Positions 18,264 through 26,574 of a DNA stretch of 60,780 nt are shown here, one piece after another (position 1 is the first letter of the stretch; each line of letters starts with the position of its first letter). Below the pieces are notes generated by a model that was given only the letters and a program-made list of their open reading frames with translations, did no database searches and was not told the origin of the DNA. The stretch spans positions 1-60,780 of the forward strand of contig JAKAAY010000010.1 of the NCBI GenBank assembly GCA_021802055.1, in the 5' to 3' direction. This stretch comes from Thermoplasmata archaeon. GTDB taxonomy: Archaea; Thermoplasmatota; Thermoplasmata; Thermoplasmatales; Thermoplasmataceae. The translations under genes and the position numbers were made by a program.

Positions 18264-18283
18264 CTAACTAGTTCTTCTGAAAT
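18256..18283. repeat. 28-base direct repeat, copy 1 (spans a gene 3' end)
   Basis: The segment matches 19116-19143 at 26 of 28 positions in the same orientation. It includes the last codons and stop of the membrane protein gene ending at 18264, so the second copy looks like the surviving tail of a duplicated gene. Confidence 0.7.
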
Positions 18284-18950
18284 CGTGGGACATGCCCCAT
18301 AAAATGACAGGAGAGGCGAATGCAATGAACGTCATCACCTTTGCAAGAACGTTGATGATGTAGGGATAGTTCATCGCAAAAGTAAAGCCGGTTTGGGGAT
18401 AACCCGTGAAATCCCACACTGCGAATATGATAAACAGGAGTGTCCATAGAGCTGCTGGAACCACTGAGAATTTCCAGTATCGAACCCCTACAAACCAGAG
18501 CGCAGTGAGCGATAGAAATGCGTAGTAATAGTAAACAATGGGCCCTGGAAATCCATACCATGAACTGAAGTTGCCTGAGCGGATAAGGAAGATGAGATCC
18601 CATACAAACTCAAAGAACCAGACCGCTGCCATTGGTGTGGAAATTGCCACCAAAAGAGCCCTCCATAATCTGACTCCTGAGAGGATTAGCATCATGAGTA
18701 TTGCAGTGAAAGATGCACCCAGCATGAAGAACGTGAATGGGAGTATGGGCGTGACTGCCGTGCCTTCCAAGAACCCCCTGTACCCATATATATATCCCCA
18801 GACCCCGAGGATACGATCTCCAAAATAGATCAGAATGAGCAGCAATGCGAATAATAACTCTGGAAGGCTCAATATGCGGAGTATTCTTTTACTGCCGTTT
18901 ATGGTCCCCGCTGATAGTTCGCTGATTGATTTCTCCTTTTGAATGTTCAT
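18264..18950 (-). CDS. Hypothetical multi-pass membrane protein
   Basis: The 228-residue protein is not recognised. It has a charged N-terminus of about 26 residues followed by roughly six hydrophobic segments, beginning around LLFALLLILIYFGDRIL, ILPFTFFMLGASFTAILMMLIL, WRALLVAISTPMAAVWFFEF, YYYYAFLSLTALWFVGV, AALWTLLFIIFAVW and INVLAKVMTFIAFASPVIL. It ends in a basic tail HDFRRTS. No catalytic or transport motif is visible. Flanks on both sides are gene-poor. A 28-base piece of its 3' end recurs about 0.86 kb upstream of it in transcription sense, pointing to a lost paralogue. Confidence 0.7.
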   Translation of the reverse strand: MNIQKEKSISELSAGTINGSKRILRILSLPELLFALLLILIYFGDRILGVWGYIYGYRGFLEGTAVTPILPFTFFMLGASFTAILMMLILSGVRLWRALLVAISTPMAAVWFFEFVWDLIFLIRSGNFSSWYGFPGPIVYYYYAFLSLTALWFVGVRYWKFSVVPAALWTLLFIIFAVWDFTGYPQTGFTFAMNYPYIINVLAKVMTFIAFASPVILWGMSHDFRRTS

Positions 18951-19115
18951 CTCTACTCCTCGACAGATCGATTTATGGTGTTCGTGCCCTGAATGGTTCG
19001 CATTAATTTTTTACTTTTTGAAGGGTTGGCCAGATCACATGGTTCACAGCAGATCATTACTTTTTGAACTAGCTGCCAGTTCACGCACCTAATACATACT
19101 TTCTGATTCCTTTGA

Positions 19116-19143
19116 CTACCATACTAACTAGTTATTCTGAAAT
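19116..19143. repeat. 28-base direct repeat, copy 2 (remnant of a gene 3' end)
   Basis: Copy 2 of the repeat at 18256-18283. Here the reading frame upstream on minus is out of register by one base and not open, so only a fragment remains. Confidence 0.65.
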
Positions 19144-19244
19144 TCTCTTGCCATGTTCAATATACAGGGGCATATAGAGGTATAAGGCGCGGTTATTACT
19201 GGAATATAGTTCAGTAGATCCCTAAATAAGCTCAGAGTTCAGGC

Positions 19245-19266
19245 CCCATGATTGAAAAATCATGGG
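19245..19266. other. Perfect 9-bp hairpin with GAAA tetraloop
   Basis: CCCATGATT, then GAAA, then AATCATGGG. The stem is perfect and the loop is of the stable GNRA class on the plus strand. It is isolated in gene-poor DNA. It could be a structured RNA element or a relic end of an IS200/IS605-type element; no transposase is adjacent. Confidence 0.55.
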
Positions 19267-19527
19267 CACACTGAAGTAATCCAGATCGCATGCTCAACAC
19301 TTAACCTCTCTGCCATTCAAGATCAGCAAGCCTCCTGCAGTGTACAGTGGTCTCAAAAACCCCCGGAGCCATGCTCACATCTCTATCATTCTATATACTC
19401 TCTCATAAGCGACCGAATAACAAGGCAGCGCTTCAAAACACATCTGTGAGCTCGAAATTATGGAAAGACCCATCGCAACATGCGAGAAACCGGCATGAAT
19501 GGGGGTTTCCACCACACGTTCATGCGA

Positions 19528-20718
19528 TCAGATGAGATCTTCCAGCTCAGCAACCATCTCCGGATATTTCTGCTGTACGGTCCTGAGAAGTTCTTCCACG
19601 GAAATGTCGTTTATAGGGGCCTCCGAGATGATGTCGATAAGCTTGTCTAGGCTCTCGTCTGAAAGCTGGCCAAGCTTTTCCTTGGCAATCCAGTTCCTCA
19701 GATGCTTTCTCTGGAACTTTTCCTTCACCATCTTCTCATACTTGAGCATCATTTCCTGTGAATAGTTCCCGCTCTCGATGGCCTCTTTCGCCACTGCAGC
19801 AGCATACTTGCCGGATATGTAAGAGTTCGCGATGCCTCCACCTGTGATGGGATCTATGAGTCTGGCAGCATCTCCAACGAGCAATAGTCCGGGGAGGGTA
19901 AACTTGTCCCTTACCTTGCTCACTGAAACCCCTCCAGTGATATATTGGATGGTTTTTCCCTTGGCATAACCCGGATGGTTCTTGATCCAGTTGTCCAGAT
20001 ATTTCCTGACGTCAAACCTGTCCTTCAGTGCAGTCAGCGTAACACCAATTCCAACATTAGCCTGCTTCTCTCCCTTGGGGAATACCCATATGTAACCGGC
20101 CGGAGCGACAGATCCAAGATAGAAATCGGTGTAATCCGCGTCGGAATCAACGTTGATCATCCTGTACTCCACGCAGGATATGATATCGTTCTTTGCCAGT
20201 ATGATGGACTTCAGGCCCGCCCACCTGCCGAACTCGCTTTCGAATCCATCGGCAGCTATGACCATCTTCGCCCTTACGTCTTCCATTACCCCGTTATGCC
20301 TGACCTTGGCGCCAACAATCCTGTTTCCATCCTTTATGACTGCGAGCGCCGGAGACTTTACCCAGACATCTGCACCCTCGCTCGCGGCAAGGGAAGCCAT
20401 GTCCTTGTCAAACTTGTCTCTCTCCACGACATAACCCACCTCGTTTCCGGCCTTCTCCGCTTCAAGTACAATGGGCCTCCTCTCGGAGGGACCAAAAACT
20501 CTTGCCCCCTTGACTTCGTCTGCTATCCAGTGTGAATCCGGCTTTACTTCTCCCTCAGCCATCCATCCTTTGGAGAGTCCTTCTCCGCATCTCACAGGTG
20601 AACCTATATCGGGCCTCTTCTCAATGAGCAGCGTCTTCAAACCGGCTCTGGCAGAGAATCTTGCTGCTGAGCTTCCTCCAGGGCCGGCCCCTATGACGAG
20701 CACATCATAGTTTGGCAT
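19528..20718 (-). CDS. Digeranylgeranylglycerophospholipid reductase (geranylgeranyl reductase)
   Basis: The 396-residue FAD flavoprotein saturates the isoprenoid chains of archaeal membrane lipids. The N-terminal dinucleotide-binding motif is VLVIGAGPGGSSAARFSARAG, then PVRCGEGLSK (the conserved cysteine region), YVVERDKFDK, AADGFESEFGRWAG and the second FAD motif LLVGDAARLIDPITGGGI. Length equals that of the structurally known Thermoplasma acidophilum enzyme when started at Met 20718; the frame is open to 20742. The start overlaps the ferredoxin stop by 14 bases, so the two are cotranslated. Ferredoxin is a plausible electron donor. Confidence 0.94.
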   Translation of the reverse strand: MPNYDVLVIGAGPGGSSAARFSARAGLKTLLIEKRPDIGSPVRCGEGLSKGWMAEGEVKPDSHWIADEVKGARVFGPSERRPIVLEAEKAGNEVGYVVERDKFDKDMASLAASEGADVWVKSPALAVIKDGNRIVGAKVRHNGVMEDVRAKMVIAADGFESEFGRWAGLKSIILAKNDIISCVEYRMINVDSDADYTDFYLGSVAPAGYIWVFPKGEKQANVGIGVTLTALKDRFDVRKYLDNWIKNHPGYAKGKTIQYITGGVSVSKVRDKFTLPGLLLVGDAARLIDPITGGGIANSYISGKYAAAVAKEAIESGNYSQEMMLKYEKMVKEKFQRKHLRNWIAKEKLGQLSDESLDKLIDIISEAPINDISVEELLRTVQQKYPEMVAELEDLI

Positions 20719-20932
20719 GGAACCACTCCGCCGATATGGCACCGGTGGGACATCCGATCACGCAGAAGGTGCATTTGATGCACTTATCCTCGTGTATCTC
20801 AATAACCGTGTCGTCCATGAAAATTGCGTCGGTTGGGCACATCCCAACGCAGGCGCCGCAATAGTTACACAGGCTCCTGTCGACGTCCATCTCGCTCTTT
20901 ACCTTTACTTCCATAGGTTCACTCTTCAACAT
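20705..20932 (-). CDS. 2[4Fe-4S] ferredoxin, probable electron donor to geranylgeranyl reductase
   Basis: The 75-residue protein has two full cluster motifs, CNYCGACVGMCP and CIKCTFCVIGCP, separated by about 30 residues: the bacterial-type dicluster fold. Met 8 (20911) is an alternative start. Its 3' end overlaps the start of geranylgeranyl reductase, a lipid reductase that needs low-potential electrons. Overlap and function together suggest a dedicated electron donor. It is the fourth gene of a likely kbl-sfsA-nth-fdx-ggr transcript. Confidence 0.92.
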   Translation of the reverse strand: MLKSEPMEVKVKSEMDVDRSLCNYCGACVGMCPTDAIFMDDTVIEIHEDKCIKCTFCVIGCPTGAISAEWFHAKL

Positions 20933-21018
20933 TTTGGGAACTTATGAGGATTCCCTTTCCTGAGACCAAGGTCAAAATCCTCTTTGGTATATTTCCTTTT
21001 TGTTTTATGAGGAAATAA

Positions 21019-21705
21019 TTAGCTTCTGCTTCGTGAATCAGCTCTTCGCTTGCCTGCATGCGCTTTGCTTCTCTCCTCCCTGTAAAAGTCACAGTAGGGT
21101 CTGACGCCGCAAACTGTGCAGTTTGGCGTGATGGGTTTGCAGACATGCTTGCCGAATTCCACCAGGACGGGATTAAACCCAAGCCACATGTCTCTGGGAA
21201 CTATTTTCCTCAGCCTTTCCTCAGTGGCTTCTGGGTCATCACTCAGTGACCAGCCTATTCTCCGGCTGACCCTCTGTACATGGGTATCCACTGCTATGGC
21301 CGGAATGCCCATGGCATCCGCCAGAACCACGTTTGCAGTTTTTCTTCCCACGCCTGGGAACTCCATCAGTTTCTCGATGGTTTCCGGCACTCTGCAATTA
21401 TACCTGTCCCTGAGGATGCGGGAAACCTCGATGACCCTCTCGGCTTTCCTCGTATAGAAACCAACCTTGGAGATCAAACCGGAAACCTCAGAATAGTCTG
21501 CACCGGCCAGGCTTTCACACGTCCCGTATCTCTTGTATAAGTTGCGTGCAGCGGCATCGGTGACCTCGTCCTTGGTCCTGTGAGAGAGTATTGTGGTGAT
21601 AAGTACCCAGAATGGATCACGGAACTCGAAGTGGTGATCAGGGCTGAGTTTCCTGATCTCTGAATATACCGCATCAAAGGTTGATCTGCCTTTTGCCAGG
21701 TTCAT
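21019..21705 (-). CDS. nth: Endonuclease III (DNA glycosylase/AP lyase)
   Basis: The 228-residue base-excision repair enzyme removes oxidised pyrimidines. The helix-hairpin-helix with catalytic lysine is FPGVGRKTANVVLADA, the catalytic aspartate is in AVDTHVQRVSRRIGW, and the [4Fe-4S] ligands are in CKPITPNCTVCGVRPYC (C-X6-C-X2-C-X5-C). Length is normal, with a basic C-terminal tail. ATG overlaps the sfsA stop by 4 bases. Confidence 0.96.
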   Translation of the reverse strand: MNLAKGRSTFDAVYSEIRKLSPDHHFEFRDPFWVLITTILSHRTKDEVTDAAARNLYKRYGTCESLAGADYSEVSGLISKVGFYTRKAERVIEVSRILRDRYNCRVPETIEKLMEFPGVGRKTANVVLADAMGIPAIAVDTHVQRVSRRIGWSLSDDPEATEERLRKIVPRDMWLGFNPVLVEFGKHVCKPITPNCTVCGVRPYCDFYREERSKAHAGKRRADSRSRS

Positions 21706-22403
21706 GCAATACTGGATTCTCCGCAGAAAGGCAGGCGCTTCTCGTAATAAACACTTTTGCCATCGAACGACACTGAGTGCACCTGCACATTTACGCCCTT
21801 TCCTATGGCAGTGCTCAGGGCACTGGCAAAGCCCGGGTCCGTTCCGGCATTCGGGACAAAGCAGCGGACGTCGTCCCTCAGGACGAGAACAAGCACACAG
21901 GTTCTATCCCCATTCATGGACAGATCCGACAGGACCCGAAGCTGTTCCACTGCACGCCTGCTGGGAGCGTCAGGGAACAGTGCAACTCCACCAATGTTCA
22001 AAGTGCAGCCTTTAACTTCCACCCAGGCATTTCCAATAAGGTAGTCAATTCTCTTGCCCCTGATGCTGACCTCTTTCCTGAACGGCTTCGGGAGGAATTT
22101 TTCCGCGATTTCCCCATGGATCCTGGTGTCAATGGGTATCCATTTACCATTGTTCCATCCCGCAACGATGGAATGTGAGGTCTTAATTCCGGCAGTTTCC
22201 CTGAACAACACCATATTCCCGGGAAATATGATCTCCCTGAGCCTGCCCGGATCATGCAGGTGGCACGGGATGGATTTGCCTTCATGCATGACCTCAACCA
22301 GGAACCGGTTCGGTCTGGCAATAACGGTCCCCTCCAGGATGTTTTCATTGAAAGAGAATAAGATTTCACCACGTCTTGGTGGCGAAATAGGTCCGCTATC
22401 CAT
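21702..22403 (-). CDS. sfsA: SfsA family protein (PD-(D/E)XK nuclease-like fold)
   Basis: The 233-residue protein has the SfsA signatures HLHDPGRLREIIFPG, IDTRIHGEIAEKFL, WVEVKGCTLNIGG and ALFPDAPSRRAVEQLRVL, with the D...EVK residues of the nuclease-like core. In E. coli, SfsA was first described as a DNA-binding regulator of maltose genes; the fold suggests a nucleic-acid role, and a physiological function in archaea is not established. It overlaps nth by 4 bases and follows kbl by 6 bases, so it is mid-operon. Confidence 0.92.
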   Translation of the reverse strand: MDSGPISPPRRGEILFSFNENILEGTVIARPNRFLVEVMHEGKSIPCHLHDPGRLREIIFPGNMVLFRETAGIKTSHSIVAGWNNGKWIPIDTRIHGEIAEKFLPKPFRKEVSIRGKRIDYLIGNAWVEVKGCTLNIGGVALFPDAPSRRAVEQLRVLSDLSMNGDRTCVLVLVLRDDVRCFVPNAGTDPGFASALSTAIGKGVNVQVHSVSFDGKSVYYEKRLPFCGESSIA

Positions 22404-22409
22404 TTGCCC

Positions 22410-23594
22410 TCAGAGGACTTTCAATGCCCTGCCTGCCTTTCTGAAAGCGTCGATAGAGGTTTCAATGTCATTTTCAGAGTGTACTGCAGAGGGCATGAGC
22501 CTTATCCTTGCAACCCCCTTTGCGACCGTGGGGAAGACAATGGGTGAGGCAAACAGTGCGTGCTCCCTGAACAGGGTAGAACTCAGTTCAAGCGTCTTCT
22601 TCTCATCACCTATGATGACAGGTGTTATGGGGGTCTTGCTGCTCCCCGTGTTATAGCCTGCTTCCTGCAGCCCCTTCTTTAGTCTGTCTGAGTTTGACCA
22701 CAGTTTCCTGAGGAGGGAGTCGTCCTCAGACATGATTTCAATGGACCTGAGCACTGCAGCTGCGTCTCCAGGGTTCAGGCCGCTACTGAAGAGAAAGGGC
22801 CTTGCCCTCTGCTTCATGAGATCAATCAGGTCAGCGTTCCCGGCAACAAAACCGCCCATGGAGCCAAGCGCTTTTGAGAATGTACCCATCTCAACGTCTA
22901 CCCTGCTGGAAAGGCCAAAATGGTCCACAATTCCCCTCCCGTTTTTCCCAAGAACCCCCTCGCCATGGGCATCATCCACATAGACCATGGCATCAAATTC
23001 CTCCCCGATCTCTGTTATTTCATCAAGAGGTGCAATGTCCCCGTCCATGCTGAATACGCCGTCGGTGATGATGAGGGCCTTCTTTCCCTCATGGCGGCTC
23101 TCCTTCATCTTCGTCCTCAGATCGTCCATGTCCATATGCCTGAATACGACCCTTCTGGCAGAACTCAGCCTCACTCCGTCTATGATGCTTGCATGGTTCA
23201 ACTCCTCGCTGAAAACTACGTCATCCTTTCCGACAAGCACGGGGATTGCGCCTGCATTTGCCAGCAGTCCGCCCTGAAACACCAATGATGATTCCATGTG
23301 CTTGAACTCTGCAATCTTTTTTTCAAGGTTTATGTGGACTGTGTCTGTTCCTGCAATGGATCTGACAGCGCCGGCCCCGACTCCATAGGCCTCAATCGCG
23401 CTGACTGCAGCCTTCTTCACCTCCGGGTGGTTTGCCAGTCCAAGGTAATTGTTGGAACACATGTTCAGGTACTTTTTGCCCTCGATCTTGACCCACGCAC
23501 CCTGCGGTGATTCAATGGTCCTGATGGGAACGTATCTGCCCGCTTCCTTGAGTTCTTTAATGTCACTGGCTGCCCAGTCTGTTCTTCTGGTCAT
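22410..23594 (-). CDS. kbl: 2-amino-3-ketobutyrate CoA ligase (glycine C-acetyltransferase)
   Basis: The 394-residue alpha-oxoamine synthase cleaves 2-amino-3-oxobutyrate with CoA to glycine and acetyl-CoA. Motifs: NMCSNNYLGLANHPEVKKAA, ELNHASIIDGVRLS, VYVDDAHGEGVLG and the PLP lysine in GTFSKALGSMGGFVAG. It diverges from threonine dehydrogenase, whose product is its substrate, so the two complete threonine breakdown. A TTTAACTA-like box lies about 25 bases upstream of the ATG at 23594. Confidence 0.93.
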   Translation of the reverse strand: MTRRTDWAASDIKELKEAGRYVPIRTIESPQGAWVKIEGKKYLNMCSNNYLGLANHPEVKKAAVSAIEAYGVGAGAVRSIAGTDTVHINLEKKIAEFKHMESSLVFQGGLLANAGAIPVLVGKDDVVFSEELNHASIIDGVRLSSARRVVFRHMDMDDLRTKMKESRHEGKKALIITDGVFSMDGDIAPLDEITEIGEEFDAMVYVDDAHGEGVLGKNGRGIVDHFGLSSRVDVEMGTFSKALGSMGGFVAGNADLIDLMKQRARPFLFSSGLNPGDAAAVLRSIEIMSEDDSLLRKLWSNSDRLKKGLQEAGYNTGSSKTPITPVIIGDEKKTLELSSTLFREHALFASPIVFPTVAKGVARIRLMPSAVHSENDIETSIDAFRKAGRALKVL

Positions 23595-23746
23595 GGTGAG
23601 GTTAACCCGTGTCTTTAGTTAAATGTTGACCGAAATCACGCATGATTGCATGTGCCGTGCGAACGTCAAAGATAACCATGCCAATTCAGGGTGGCAACCC
23701 AACCCCACTCTGAATATTTTTATCCGCACCGGTAATCCTTCTCCCC

Positions 23747-24691
23747 ATGGGAACCACTCTTATCACCGGCGCATACGGTCAGGTGGGGCAGGAACTTGTT
23801 CCTATTCTCACCAGACGGTTGGGCAGGGAAAAGGTCGTTCTGGCTGACATCGCCAGTCCACCGGAACGTTTCCGGGATTATCCCAACCACAGGCTTGACG
23901 TCACTGATCGGGCAACGCTGGAAAAAGTGATTTCTGAACACGGCGTGGATCACATATTCCACCTTGCGGCAATACTGTCAGCGTCCGGTGAGAAGAACCC
24001 TGCGAGGGCATTTATGACCAATGCCATCGGCACACACAACATCCTGGAAGCAGCCAGGGAACTATCGGTGAAGAAGGTGATGATCCCGAGCACCATTGGC
24101 GTGTTCAGCAGGGAAACACCTAGAAGAAACGTGCCGGTAAACACTATAATGAAACCAAGGACAATGTACGGGATCACAAAGGTCACGGGAGAGATGCTGG
24201 GAAACTATTATTTCCAGAAATTTGGGCTGGATGTTAGAGGCGTGAGGTTCCCCGGCCTCATCAGCTATTCTGCCCCGCCCGGTGGAGGAACAACGGACTA
24301 TTCCGTGGAAATGTTCCACTACGCTGTGAGGAAAGAGAAATATGCATGCTATATTGACAGGAACACCGTGCTGCCGATGATGTACATGCCAGACGCCATG
24401 AAGGCGATGATGGCACTCTTCGATGCGGACATCAACAGGCTGAGGTTCCATTCCGACTACAATATTTCTGCATTCAGCTTCTCACCATTACAGCTTGAGG
24501 AGGTCATAAGGAAGAGGGTGCCGGGATTCACAGTGACCTATGCGCCTGACTACAGGCAGGAGATTGCGTCAGAGTGGCCTGAGACCATTGACTCTTCTGA
24601 TGCAGCAAGAGATTGGGGCTTCAGGGCGGAATACGACCTGGATTCCATGGTGGACGACATGCTTATGAATCTGACCAAGAAGGAAAGATAA
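23747..24691 (+). CDS. L-threonine 3-dehydrogenase, short-chain (UDP-galactose-epimerase-like) type
   Basis: The 314-residue NAD-dependent enzyme has TLITGAYGQVGQELVPIL at the N-terminus (Rossmann GxxGxxG), DHIFHLAAILSASGEKNP, the SDR serine/threonine in STIGVFS and the catalytic YGITK tyrosine-lysine pair. It lacks the zinc domains of medium-chain threonine dehydrogenases and resembles the Thermoplasma/Flavobacterium type. It oxidises threonine to 2-amino-3-oxobutyrate, the substrate of the divergent kbl product. A GAATATTTTTAT box is about 27 bases upstream. The MqnA-like gene follows 24 bases downstream. Confidence 0.92.
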   Translation: MGTTLITGAYGQVGQELVPILTRRLGREKVVLADIASPPERFRDYPNHRLDVTDRATLEKVISEHGVDHIFHLAAILSASGEKNPARAFMTNAIGTHNILEAARELSVKKVMIPSTIGVFSRETPRRNVPVNTIMKPRTMYGITKVTGEMLGNYYFQKFGLDVRGVRFPGLISYSAPPGGGTTDYSVEMFHYAVRKEKYACYIDRNTVLPMMYMPDAMKAMMALFDADINRLRFHSDYNISAFSFSPLQLEEVIRKRVPGFTVTYAPDYRQEIASEWPETIDSSDAARDWGFRAEYDLDSMVDDMLMNLTKKER

Positions 24692-24715
24692 CGTAGATGC
24701 GGGAAATGTCCTGAG

Positions 24716-25474
24716 ATGTACGGAATCATAAATTTTTCACATTCTGACCCGCTCTACAATGCCATTGAGGACAAGGGCATGTTTGTAAGATCTACGCCTG
24801 GAGAAATCCTGCGCGGGATTCTGGCAGGCGAACTCGATGGCGGCATGGTATCGCTGGTTTCATGCCTTTCAAACAGTTCCCTGAAGCTGGAGAAGGTTGT
24901 AACCATAAGCTCAAAATCAACGACCCTCTCCACCGAGCTGGTATCCAGGGGAAAACCGCTAATGCCCGGAATGCAGATCTCCGCTACCGCACATACGGAG
25001 ACCACGTCATTTTACCTTTCACTGGTGCTGAATGCTTTGGGCATAACTCATACAGTGGTGAAGAGCAGGGAAACAAGTGCAAACGCTCTGCTGAGTGCCA
25101 GTGATTACGCACTGGTCATTGGTGACGAGGCACTTTCCCTCTACAGATCGGAATACCATATACTTCTGGACACGGGATTTGAATTTAGCAGGATCTTTTC
25201 ACTGCCGCCTGTCTATGCCGTGACAGTCTCTGGCAAGGGAAAGGATTGCAGCAGTTACCTGAAGGAACTCAGTAATGCCGCATCAGCCGCTTCAGAGTTC
25301 AGGGAAGGCGCTGCTGCTGCCCTGTCAGAGAAAACAGGGATAAGCCAGGAGATTGTGCGATCATATTACAGGAACATAAGGTACAGGTACGAACCGGTAT
25401 TCGATAAGACCATCTCAGTGGTTGTTGAGCACATGAACATGACAAGGACCCATAGGGGAAGCCAGAAGGAGTAA
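24716..25474 (+). CDS. MqnA/MqnD family protein (menaquinone biosynthesis, futalosine pathway)
   Basis: The 252-residue protein has a periplasmic-binding-protein-like fold: SDPLYNAIE at the N-terminus, a first lobe ending LDGGMVSLVS, the hinge SATAHTETTSFYLSLVLNALG, then DYALVIGDEALS and LLDTGFEF, which corresponds to the D-L-G-x-E-W motif of MqnA. MqnA is chorismate dehydratase and MqnD acts on cyclic dehypoxanthine futalosine; the MqnA call is slightly better by motif. The other mqn genes are not in the window. It may share the threonine dehydrogenase transcript without functional link. Confidence 0.78.
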   Translation: MYGIINFSHSDPLYNAIEDKGMFVRSTPGEILRGILAGELDGGMVSLVSCLSNSSLKLEKVVTISSKSTTLSTELVSRGKPLMPGMQISATAHTETTSFYLSLVLNALGITHTVVKSRETSANALLSASDYALVIGDEALSLYRSEYHILLDTGFEFSRIFSLPPVYAVTVSGKGKDCSSYLKELSNAASAASEFREGAAAALSEKTGISQEIVRSYYRNIRYRYEPVFDKTISVVVEHMNMTRTHRGSQKE

Positions 25475-25500
25475 ACAGGCGGAGTCTCACGATGGGAAAA

Positions 25501-26520
25501 TCACGTCTGTCCTGTGCATGCCAGAGGCAGGGCAGCCTTTCCGATCCTGTTCATTATGGCAGCACCAATGCCTCTCTCGGGAAATGATTCTATCACGCCC
25601 AACTTTCCCGGAACCTTGTCCAGTTTCCTCAAGCAAGTGAAAAGGTTGGATGCGATCTCATAGAGGTCATTCCTTGATCCGAGTTCGACCTTTATTCCCT
25701 GAATATCACGGGAAAGTTCCCTTGAACAGACGTAAGCGTATTCATCCCCGTGGGGCGATCGGTTCAGTTCCTTGATCTGATCAGAGGTACCTACATAAAG
25801 AGGCTTGTCAGGCGAATAATGGCGGTATTTCATCCCGGGTGTGAGGGGCTGCCCAGTCCCGGAGACCTTGAGATTCTCCTGCACGATTCCCTGGAACAAA
25901 TTCTCCAGGTCTTCTAGCGCAAACGCTCCAGGTCTGAGTATCCGGGGAGGCCTGTGAATGGGGTCCACGATGGTGGACTCAATGCCGAACCTGCTCTTCC
26001 CTGCATCGATTATGAGGTCAACCCTGCCATCCATTTCGGCGAGAATGTCCTGAACATCCGATCCGCTTGGCCTTCCTGCGACATTTGCGCTGGGTGCAGC
26101 CACAGGAAAACCTGCAGTTGCTATCATCTCCCTGGCAAAGTCATTGTCGGGACACCTGACCACAACCGTGTCCATGCCAGCAGTGCAGGCAGGCGAGATA
26201 TCATGGTTCTTCTTCAAAAGGATGGAAAGCGGGCCAGGCCAGAGTTTTCTTAGCGGTTCATAGGGAACGGAATCAACATCAGCCGCCAGACCTATTGAAT
26301 CAAGTGAATCGACATGGACAATGAGAGGGTTATCATGTGGCCTCCCCTTGGCCAGGAATATTTTCTCCACTGCATCAGCCGAATATGCATTTGCCCCGAT
26401 GCCGTATACAGTTTCAGTGGGGAATACCACGATCCCGCCGGATCTGAGGATTTCTGCTGCATATTTTACAGCATATTCCTGGCTGGATCCTGGTTTTAAC
26501 CTGATGATCTCAGTTCTCAT
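25501..26520 (-). CDS. sua5: Threonylcarbamoyl-AMP synthase (Sua5/YrdC/YciO)
   Basis: The 339-residue protein makes threonylcarbamoyl-AMP, the first step of t6A modification at A37 of ANN-decoding tRNAs. YrdC domain: SGGIVVFPTETVYGIGANA, KIFLAKGRPHDNPLIVHV, VAAPSANVAGRPSGS, FGIESTIVDPI. A C-terminal Sua5 domain follows the PLTPGMKYRHYSPDKPLY linker, so this is the long archaeal form. It is divergent from the M1 peptidase with overlapping TATA elements. Confidence 0.95.
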   Translation of the reverse strand: MRTEIIRLKPGSSQEYAVKYAAEILRSGGIVVFPTETVYGIGANAYSADAVEKIFLAKGRPHDNPLIVHVDSLDSIGLAADVDSVPYEPLRKLWPGPLSILLKKNHDISPACTAGMDTVVVRCPDNDFAREMIATAGFPVAAPSANVAGRPSGSDVQDILAEMDGRVDLIIDAGKSRFGIESTIVDPIHRPPRILRPGAFALEDLENLFQGIVQENLKVSGTGQPLTPGMKYRHYSPDKPLYVGTSDQIKELNRSPHGDEYAYVCSRELSRDIQGIKVELGSRNDLYEIASNLFTCLRKLDKVPGKLGVIESFPERGIGAAIMNRIGKAALPLACTGQT

Positions 26521-26540
26521 ATAATGAACAGTGAGTAGTT

Positions 26541-26553
26541 TATTATTAAATAA
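26541..26553. promoter_or_regulatory. Shared AT-rich core promoter between sua5 and the M1 peptidase gene
   Basis: TATTATTAAATAA lies midway in the 54-base spacer. Its centre is about 26 bases from both the minus ATG (26520) and the plus ATG (26575), so the two TATA elements overlap and both mRNAs would be leaderless. Confidence 0.6.
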
Positions 26554-26574
26554 GGAATACTAGTATGAGTCGAT

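Larger units (their letters stand above)
18951..19527. other. 0.58-kb stretch without a supported gene
   Basis: It holds the second copy of the 28-base repeat (19116-19143) and a perfect hairpin at 19245-19266. No frame in it looks coding. It fits a degraded duplication followed by noncoding DNA. Confidence 0.5.
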
